A stretch of 18,790 bases of DNA from the NCBI GenBank assembly GCA_045810285.1, contig JBJMWE010000241.1, positions 1 through 18,790 on the forward strand, written 5' to 3'. The notes under the pieces were generated by a model that saw nothing but the letters and a program-made list of their open reading frames with translations, had not been told where the DNA came from and searched no databases. Source of the stretch: Scleromatobacter sp045810285 (lineage in GTDB: Bacteria > Pseudomonadota > Gammaproteobacteria > Burkholderiales > Burkholderiaceae_C). A program made the position numbers and the translations under genes. Below, piece by piece: positions 14,179-18,790 of the stretch; within the stretch, counting starts at the first letter, position 1; each line of letters starts with the position of its first letter.

Positions 14179-15225
14179 ATGGACGAAGCCAAGTTGAACG
14201 AATTCATGGGCAGGCTCGTGGTCGACATGGGCGGCGCGGCAATCCTGGCCAACGTGATCCTCGGCGAGGAACTGGGCCTGTACAAGGCGATGGCCGACGG
14301 CGAGCCCGTCACCCCCGAGCAACTCGGCGAGCGCACGGGCTGCAACGCCCGTCTGGTGTGCGAGTGGCTCAGCGGCCAGGCAGCCAGCGGCTACGTCGAG
14401 CACGACCAGGGACGCTTCCGACTGCCCGAGGAGCAGGCGATGGCGCTGGCGATCGAGTTTTCCCCGTTATACGTGGCGGGCGGCGCGTCCGTGCTGTCCA
14501 GCATGTACCTCGACAAGGACAAGCTGGTCGCCGCGATGCGCGGCGACGGCGCGCTGTCCTGGGCCGACCACCACCCCTGCCTGTTCTCCGGCACCGAGCG
14601 CTTCTTCCGGCCGGGCTACCGCGCGCACCTCGTCAGCGAATGGCTGCCGGCGCTCGACGGCGTGGTCGACAAGCTCGAGAAAGGCGCCAAGGTGGCCGAC
14701 ATCGGCTGCGGCCACGGCGCCTCGACGCTGATCATGGCGCAGGCGTTCCCGAAGTCGACCTTCCTCGGCTACGACTTCCACGACAAGTCCATCGCCCAGG
14801 CACGCCAGCGTGCCGAGGAGGCCGGTGTGGGCGGCCGCGTGACGTTCGAGAAGTCGACCGCGCGCGAATTCCCCGGCGGCGACTTCGACCTCGTGTGCTT
14901 CTTCGACTGCCTGCACGACATGGGCGACCCAGTGGGCGCCGCGCACCGCGCGCACGAGGCGCTGAAGCCGGGCGGCACGGTGCTGCTGGTCGAGCCGTTC
15001 GCCAACGACGAGCTCGACGACAACATCAACCCGGTCGGGCGCATGTTCTACGCGGCCTCGACGTGCATCTGCACGCCCAATTCGCTGTCGCAGGAAGTCA
15101 AGCTCGGGCTGGGTGCGCAGGCCGGCGAACGGCGCCTGGCCCACGTCTTCCACCAGGCCGGCTTCAAGCACTTCCGCCGCGCCACCGAGACGCCGTTCAA
15201 CCTGGTGCTGGAGGCGCGCAAGTAG
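14179..15225 (+). CDS. Class I SAM-dependent methyltransferase with N-terminal winged-helix domain
   Basis: A cytoplasmic methyltransferase of 348 residues resembling the Rv2258c type, whose substrates are mostly unknown. Residues 1-95 form an all-helical winged-helix region (LYKAMADGEPVTPEQLGERT, 34-53) that serves for dimerisation in related O-methyltransferases. Residues 165-275 form the Rossmann core, with SAM motif VADIGCGHGAST (172-183), the acidic residue D199 after the second strand, and CFFDCLHDMGDP (240-251). KPGGTVLLVEPFAND (263-277) is the usual post-SAM strand. I use the ATG at 14179, which has GGAGG at 14166-14170, eight bases upstream; an upstream ATG at 14110 has no such site. 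It has its own promoter and terminator and so appears to be a single-gene unit. A role in secondary metabolism or lipid or quinone methylation cannot be told apart. Confidence 0.87.
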   Translation: MDEAKLNEFMGRLVVDMGGAAILANVILGEELGLYKAMADGEPVTPEQLGERTGCNARLVCEWLSGQAASGYVEHDQGRFRLPEEQAMALAIEFSPLYVAGGASVLSSMYLDKDKLVAAMRGDGALSWADHHPCLFSGTERFFRPGYRAHLVSEWLPALDGVVDKLEKGAKVADIGCGHGASTLIMAQAFPKSTFLGYDFHDKSIAQARQRAEEAGVGGRVTFEKSTAREFPGGDFDLVCFFDCLHDMGDPVGAAHRAHEALKPGGTVLLVEPFANDELDDNINPVGRMFYAASTCICTPNSLSQEVKLGLGAQAGERRLAHVFHQAGFKHFRRATETPFNLVLEARK

Positions 15226-15240
15226 CGCCTCGACCGGAGC

Positions 15241-15265
15241 GCTCGGCGGCGGGTGGCCGCCGAGC
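15241..15265 (+). terminator. Hairpin terminator of the methyltransferase gene
   Basis: GCTCGGCGGC and GCCGCCGAGC form a perfect 10-bp stem with a GGGTG loop, 15 nt after the stop codon. No T run follows, so termination may need other help. The remaining gap to 15439 holds only a small palindrome, CACCCTTGGGTG, at 15309-15320. Confidence 0.6.
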
Positions 15266-15439
15266 CTGCGACGCCTTCATCCGCCGGTTGATTCACCGAG
15301 CCTGAGCTCACCCTTGGGTGCGCCTCGAACTTCGTGTGGCGTGGGTCCTGCGCAAGCCGGTGGCCGTCATCGACGCGGGAGACTTGAGCCAACCGCAGGA
15401 AGGCGACCAACCGTCGAGATTCTGCGAGCTCGTCGCCTG

Positions 15440-16252
15440 CTAAGGATGCTTTGACGTAGCGCAGGCCCAGTCAAACATCCCCCGCTGGCTCGATCCCGTG
15501 CCCACCGGGTCAAAACGTGCTTGGACGTCCCCCTTCTCAAATCGATACGCAACGTTCTTGCCGGCGGCGTCGGAAAAGGCAGCCGTGCTGACGGTTTGGA
15601 CCGTTTCCTTTGCGCAGTCGAAGTTCTGCAGGAGTTCGATCGACGCGTAGGCATCGCCATCGGATGTCCTCCGCGGCTGTGCGAAGACAGCGCGTACCCA
15701 CGCCTGCACCTTGTCGCCACCAAGGCGGTTGACTGAGAGGGCGTCCACGTATGCCGCCGTGTCTTGCCAGGTTCCGATTGGCTGCCAATCCTGCGTCGCG
15801 GGACGCTCCCGCGGGGGAATCAGCGCCGGGAACTGGACCAACGAGGCGCAACGCTCCTTACTGTCGTCGGCGATGGTGCGCAGCGCCTCGGGCGTCGTGG
15901 ATTCAACGACGATGGCTTCCAATTCTGCGGGCGTGCTGGCTTGATCCATCCGCGCGAGAGGCCGGGCGAGAATGCAACTGCAGACGCCGGTGATCATGCC
16001 GCGCATATTCTCCGACGCGAACGTCTTTCGCATCGCATCCTCGGTCAGGCCGACTGTGCCAGCGCTTTCAGCCTTGCGCACTGCGGCACGGAGCCCGCTG
16101 GCACCGAAATACGCGCTGCAGCCCTCGATCATCGCCGCACCGGCTTCATTTCTCTGCGCCTGGAGTGCGCTTTGATCTGTGCCCTGGCTCAGCGTCTGGC
16201 TGCAGTACATCGAAAGCACGAACCAGAGAGATGTCTGCAGAAGGTTTTTCAT
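15440..16252 (-). CDS. Exported protein with surface-adhesin-E-like C-terminal domain
   Basis: A 270-residue exported protein. A signal peptide covers about residues 1-23 (hydrophobic LLQTSLWFVLSMY). Residues 25-140 are helical with cysteines at 45, 91, 93 and 135 and match nothing I know. Residues 155-265 resemble the small surface-adhesin E domain: DWQPIG..., YVDALSVNRLGGDKVQAWV, LLQNFDCA (C213) and DWAC (C264) at the end. That name comes from a Haemophilus adhesin, but most such domains have no proven adhesion role. No Shine-Dalgarno sequence is evident before the ATG at 16252. Composition is lower in G+C than in its neighbours: 16021-16080 has 37 of 60 G+C against 43 of 60 at 16621-16680. 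That suggests later acquisition. It is convergent with the methyltransferase gene and divergent from the peptidase gene. Confidence 0.75.
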   Translation of the reverse strand: MKNLLQTSLWFVLSMYCSQTLSQGTDQSALQAQRNEAGAAMIEGCSAYFGASGLRAAVRKAESAGTVGLTEDAMRKTFASENMRGMITGVCSCILARPLARMDQASTPAELEAIVVESTTPEALRTIADDSKERCASLVQFPALIPPRERPATQDWQPIGTWQDTAAYVDALSVNRLGGDKVQAWVRAVFAQPRRTSDGDAYASIELLQNFDCAKETVQTVSTAAFSDAAGKNVAYRFEKGDVQARFDPVGTGSSQRGMFDWACATSKHP

Positions 16253-16563
16253 CGGTGCTGGCTACGTTGGGCGGCACTGGGAGTTCTGTCGGCAGGCAGA
16301 AGCCTTGCTGCAAAGCAGTCGATTCCCGACATCCAGTTGTGCCCGTGAGCAGCCATGCTACACCGCCTGCTCGACCGTTCCGCGGCACGCACAACTGTCG
16401 GTTTTCACGCGGAAAGACGCCCGGGATCCACGGTGGGCAGCGCCTAAAATCGCGTCTTCGAACGGCTCGTCGCCACCCGCGCCCCACCCGGCGCGGCCCG
16501 GCGTCCCTCTCCTGCCCGGCCGGCCATCCGCCCGCCGCGCCGCAAATCCGCGAAAGACACGCC
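16253..16563. other. Divergent intergenic region without a gene
   Basis: These 311 bp separate the adhesin-like gene from the peptidase gene. Open frames cross it, but none has a start with a ribosome site or a recognisable protein. TAAAAT at 16445-16450 matches five of six positions of a -10 box and would suit the peptidase gene, with a leader of about 107 nt; no -35 box is convincing. The left two thirds share the lower G+C of the adhesin-like gene, so the foreign segment may extend to about 16400. Confidence 0.5.
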
Positions 16564-18381
16564 ATGGACACCCGCACCTCCCCCGCCCGCGCCCGCATCG
16601 CCCGACTGCGCGAGGTGATGCACCGCCAGGGGGTGGACGCCGTGCTGGTGCCGTCGAGCGACCCGCACCTGTCCGAATACCTGCCCGGGCGCTGGCAGGG
16701 CCGCCAGCACTTCTCCGGCTTCACCGGCTCGATGGGCACGCTGGCCGTCACCGCCGACAAGGCGGCCGTGTTCGCCGACAGCCGCTACTGGACGCAGGCC
16801 GAAGCCGAGCTGCAGGGCAGCGGCATCGCGCTGGTGAAGATCCCCACCGGCACCTCGCCCAACCACCTCGACTGGCTCGCCACCGAGGTGCACGCCGGCG
16901 GCACGGTCGCGGTCGACGGCGACGTGCTGGGCCTGGCGGCTTCGCAGGCACTGCGACAGCGCCTGGCCGTCGCGGGCATCCAGCTCCTGACCGATGCCGA
17001 CCTGCTGGACGACGCGTGGGACGAGCGGGCGCAGCTGCCCACCGCCCGCGTCTACGAGCACGCCGCGCCGCACGCCGCGCAGTCGCGCGCCGCCAAGTTG
17101 GCCCACGTGCGCGCCGCGATGGCCGCGCTCGGCGCCACGCACCACTTCGTCTCCACCGTCGACGACATCGCCTGGATCACCAACCTGCGCGGCGCCGACG
17201 TCGACTACAACCCGGTCTTCCTGGCGCACCTGCTGGTCGCCCAGGACGGCGCCACGCTCTTCGTCGGCGCCGGCAAGATCGACGCCACGCTGCAGGCCGC
17301 GCTCGCTGCCGACGGCGTGAAGCTGGCCGACTACGCCGCGGCCGGCCCGGCGCTGGCCGCGCTGCCCCAGGACGCCGTGCTCCTGGTCGACCCGCGCCGC
17401 ATCACGCTGGGCTTCCGCCAGCAGGTGGCCGACGGCGTGCGCGTCGTCGAGGCGATCAACCCGAGCACGCTGGCCAAGAGCCGCAAGACGGTCGAGGAGC
17501 TCGCGTTCGTCCGCGAGGCGATGGCCCAGGACGGTGCGGCCATGTGCGCGTTCTACGCCTGGTTCGACAAGGCCACCGCGCCGGGCCGCCCGCTGGGCCC
17601 GATCAGCGAGATCACCATCGACGAGAAGCTGTCGGGCGAGCGTCGCAAGCGCCCGGGCTTCGTCGGCCTGAGCTTCCCGGTCATCGCGGGCTGGAACGCC
17701 AACGGCGCGATGCCGCACTACCGCGCCACGCCCGATTCGCACGCGGTCATCGAGGGCGACGGCCTGCTGCTGATCGACTCGGGCGGCCAGTACGTGGGCG
17801 GCACCACCGACATCACGCGCGTCTGGCCCGTGGGCCACATCACGCAGCAGCACCGCCAGGACTACACCCGCGTGCTGCAGGGCACGCTGGCGCTGAGCCA
17901 GGCACGCTTTCCGCGGGGCACGCTGTCGCCGATGCTGGATGCGCTGGCACGGGCGCCGCTGTGGGCCGCCAAGCTCGACTACGGGCACGGCACGGGCCAC
18001 GGCGTGGGCTACTTCCTGAACGTGCACGAGGGCCCGCAGAGCATCAGCAAGGCGATGACCGAGCCGGCGCAGGCGATGGAGCCCGGCATGATCACGTCGA
18101 TCGAGCCGGGCCTGTACCGCCCCGGCCAGTGGGGCATCCGCATCGAGAACCTGGTGGCCAACGTCGCCATCGGCGCCAACGAGTTCGGCGACTTCCTCGA
18201 GTTCGAGACGCTGACGCTGTGCCCGATCGACACCCGCTGCATCGAACCGGGCATGCTGTCGGGCAACGACGTCGCCTGGCTCAACGCCTACCACGCCACC
18301 GTGCGCGAGCGCCTGCTGCCGCTGGTGGAGGGCGAGGCCAGGGACTGGCTGATGCGTCGCACGGAGCCGTTCGCGGGCTGA
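16564..18381 (+). CDS. Aminopeptidase P family metallopeptidase (M24B), three-domain type
   Basis: A cytoplasmic dimetal exopeptidase that releases an N-terminal residue preceding proline. At 605 residues it is of the long, eukaryote-like aminopeptidase P1 type: two creatinase-like N-terminal domains (about 8-150 and 160-300), a pita-bread catalytic domain (about 310-545) and a C-terminal extension. It is therefore not the 440-residue E. coli PepP type, and I leave the symbol blank. All five metal ligands are visible: D405 in LLIDSGG, D416 in GGTTDITR, H479 in GHGTGHGVG, E514 in TSIEPGLY and E528 in IRIENL. The ATG at 16564 starts just before the first domain and is preceded by GAAAGA; the frame is open upstream to 16165, but that part reads into the divergent gene. 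The sequence around its stop codon is repeated about 264 bp downstream. Confidence 0.93.
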   Translation: MDTRTSPARARIARLREVMHRQGVDAVLVPSSDPHLSEYLPGRWQGRQHFSGFTGSMGTLAVTADKAAVFADSRYWTQAEAELQGSGIALVKIPTGTSPNHLDWLATEVHAGGTVAVDGDVLGLAASQALRQRLAVAGIQLLTDADLLDDAWDERAQLPTARVYEHAAPHAAQSRAAKLAHVRAAMAALGATHHFVSTVDDIAWITNLRGADVDYNPVFLAHLLVAQDGATLFVGAGKIDATLQAALAADGVKLADYAAAGPALAALPQDAVLLVDPRRITLGFRQQVADGVRVVEAINPSTLAKSRKTVEELAFVREAMAQDGAAMCAFYAWFDKATAPGRPLGPISEITIDEKLSGERRKRPGFVGLSFPVIAGWNANGAMPHYRATPDSHAVIEGDGLLLIDSGGQYVGGTTDITRVWPVGHITQQHRQDYTRVLQGTLALSQARFPRGTLSPMLDALARAPLWAAKLDYGHGTGHGVGYFLNVHEGPQSISKAMTEPAQAMEPGMITSIEPGLYRPGQWGIRIENLVANVAIGANEFGDFLEFETLTLCPIDTRCIEPGMLSGNDVAWLNAYHATVRERLLPLVEGEARDWLMRRTEPFAG

Positions 18382-18410
18382 GGCGCGGGCACGCGCAGGC
18401 GCGCGCGCGC

Positions 18411-18450
18411 ATGCGCGGGCATGTGCGGGCATGTGCGGGCATGTGCGAGG
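18411..18450. repeat. 10-bp tandem repeat, four units
   Basis: Four consecutive decamers of the form ATGTGCGGGC follow the peptidase gene; the first has ATGCG and the last ends CGAGG. They sit after a GC-alternating run (GCGCGCGCGC) at about 18400-18410. No function can be assigned. Confidence 0.85.
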
Positions 18451-18499
18451 GTCACCGGCAACTGCACGCGCCCGCCCGCAGGCTCGGCCCCTCTCGCTC

Positions 18500-18614
18500 G
18501 TCATCCTGCGCGCAGTCGCAGGATCCACCGCCGCCGGCCAGGTCCCGGCTTCGCCCCACGGCGCCCCCAGCCCGCGTGGATCCTGCGACTCCGCTTCGCT
18601 TCGCGCAGGATGAC
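18500..18614. repeat. Second paired inverted palindromic element
   Basis: The arm at 18500-18527 is identical to the arm at 243-270. Its inverted partner at 18577-18614 keeps the flanking TGGATCCTGCGACT and GCGCAGGATGAC but has a longer loop built from CGCTT repeats. The 49-nt spacer begins like that of the left-end element (CCGGCCAGGTCC against CCGGCCAAGGCC), so both are copies of one composite unit. Confidence 0.85.
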
Positions 18615-18734
18615 GAACGAGGGGACCGCGCCGTTCGCGGGCTGCGGCGCGGCATCGCGCGGGCTGCGGCGCGGGCACCCGCGGGCGTCACGCGCACCTG
18701 CACGCGCCCGCCCGCAGGCTCGGCCCCCTGGCTC

Positions 18735-18790
18735 GTCATCCTGCGCGCAGTCGCAGGATCCACCGCCGCCGGCCAGGTCCCGGCTTCGCC
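18735..18790. repeat. Third palindromic element, cut by the window end
   Basis: The 28-nt arm is complete at 18735-18762, and the following 28 nt match the spacer of the preceding element exactly. The inverted partner would lie beyond the window. Confidence 0.8.

Larger units (their letters stand above)
18462..18790. repeat. Local direct duplication containing the palindromic element
   Basis: The 94 nt at 18462-18555 recur at 18698-18790, with a small difference near 18492-18499; the last 56 nt (18500-18555 and 18735-18790) are identical. The second copy continues past the window end. Between them, GCCGTTCGCGGGCTGCGGCGCG at 18630-18651 echoes the end of the peptidase gene (18366-18387), with its TGA read as TGC. 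The tail of the gene and the intergenic repeat have thus been duplicated, with later small insertions and deletions. Confidence 0.85.

Noticed and set aside
16165..16563. N-terminal extension of the aminopeptidase
   Set aside because: It overlaps the divergent adhesin-like gene and lacks peptidase-family sequence; the first domain starts after 16564.
16444..18678. 744-codon minus-strand frame opposite the aminopeptidase gene
   Set aside because: Shadow frame; the plus strand has all five metal ligands.

Overview
The window looks like a chromosomal segment of a high-GC betaproteobacterium, most likely of the order Burkholderiales. The grounds are the composition (about 70% G+C by eye), a DUF3579 gene divergent from argD-argF, a kinynurenine-formamidase-type gene (kynB) and a kinase/universal-stress-protein fusion, all of which recur in that group. 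The order-level call is inference; there is no rRNA, tRNA, integrase or transposase here to anchor it.

Left edge (1-458): a gene-free stretch with a tandem array of about ten 21-bp units running directly into a paired inverted palindromic element (REP/dRS3-like). A small terminator for the DUF3579 gene follows. Arginine block (459-3131): the DUF3579 gene on minus, then argD and argF on plus, overlapping by 4 nt. argG does not follow; instead 3132-3545 holds a diverged direct repeat around a perfect 25-bp hairpin. Next come a DEDDh exonuclease on minus (3546-4103) and a divergent lipoprotein with a predicted seven-bladed propeller (4230-5555). The lipoprotein converges on a minus-strand pair (5568-9076): an exported AcpA/phospholipase C-type phosphoesterase followed by a di-haem cytochrome c peroxidase/MauG-like protein.

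The centre (9280-13214) is a tightly coupled plus-strand cluster. It holds a calcineurin-like metallophosphoesterase, a Ser/Thr kinase fused to a universal stress protein domain, and two tandem paralogous exported proteins of unknown function; every junction overlaps (1, 14 and 4 nt). This is the most system-like part of the window: a soluble kinase, a potential phosphatase partner and two exported proteins made together. A lone kynB (13313-13954) follows, then a Rv2258c-type SAM methyltransferase (14179-15225) behind the best sigma-70-like promoter in the window. A lower-GC minus-strand gene with an adhesin-E-like C-terminal domain (15440-16252) looks accessory. A 605-residue three-domain aminopeptidase P (16564-18381) ends the coding part.

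Right edge (18382-18790): 10-bp tandem repeats, a second paired palindromic element and a third copy cut by the window end, all within a locally duplicated stretch. The same 28-nt element therefore bounds both ends of the window. No CRISPR array, RNA gene, prophage or complete insertion sequence was seen.
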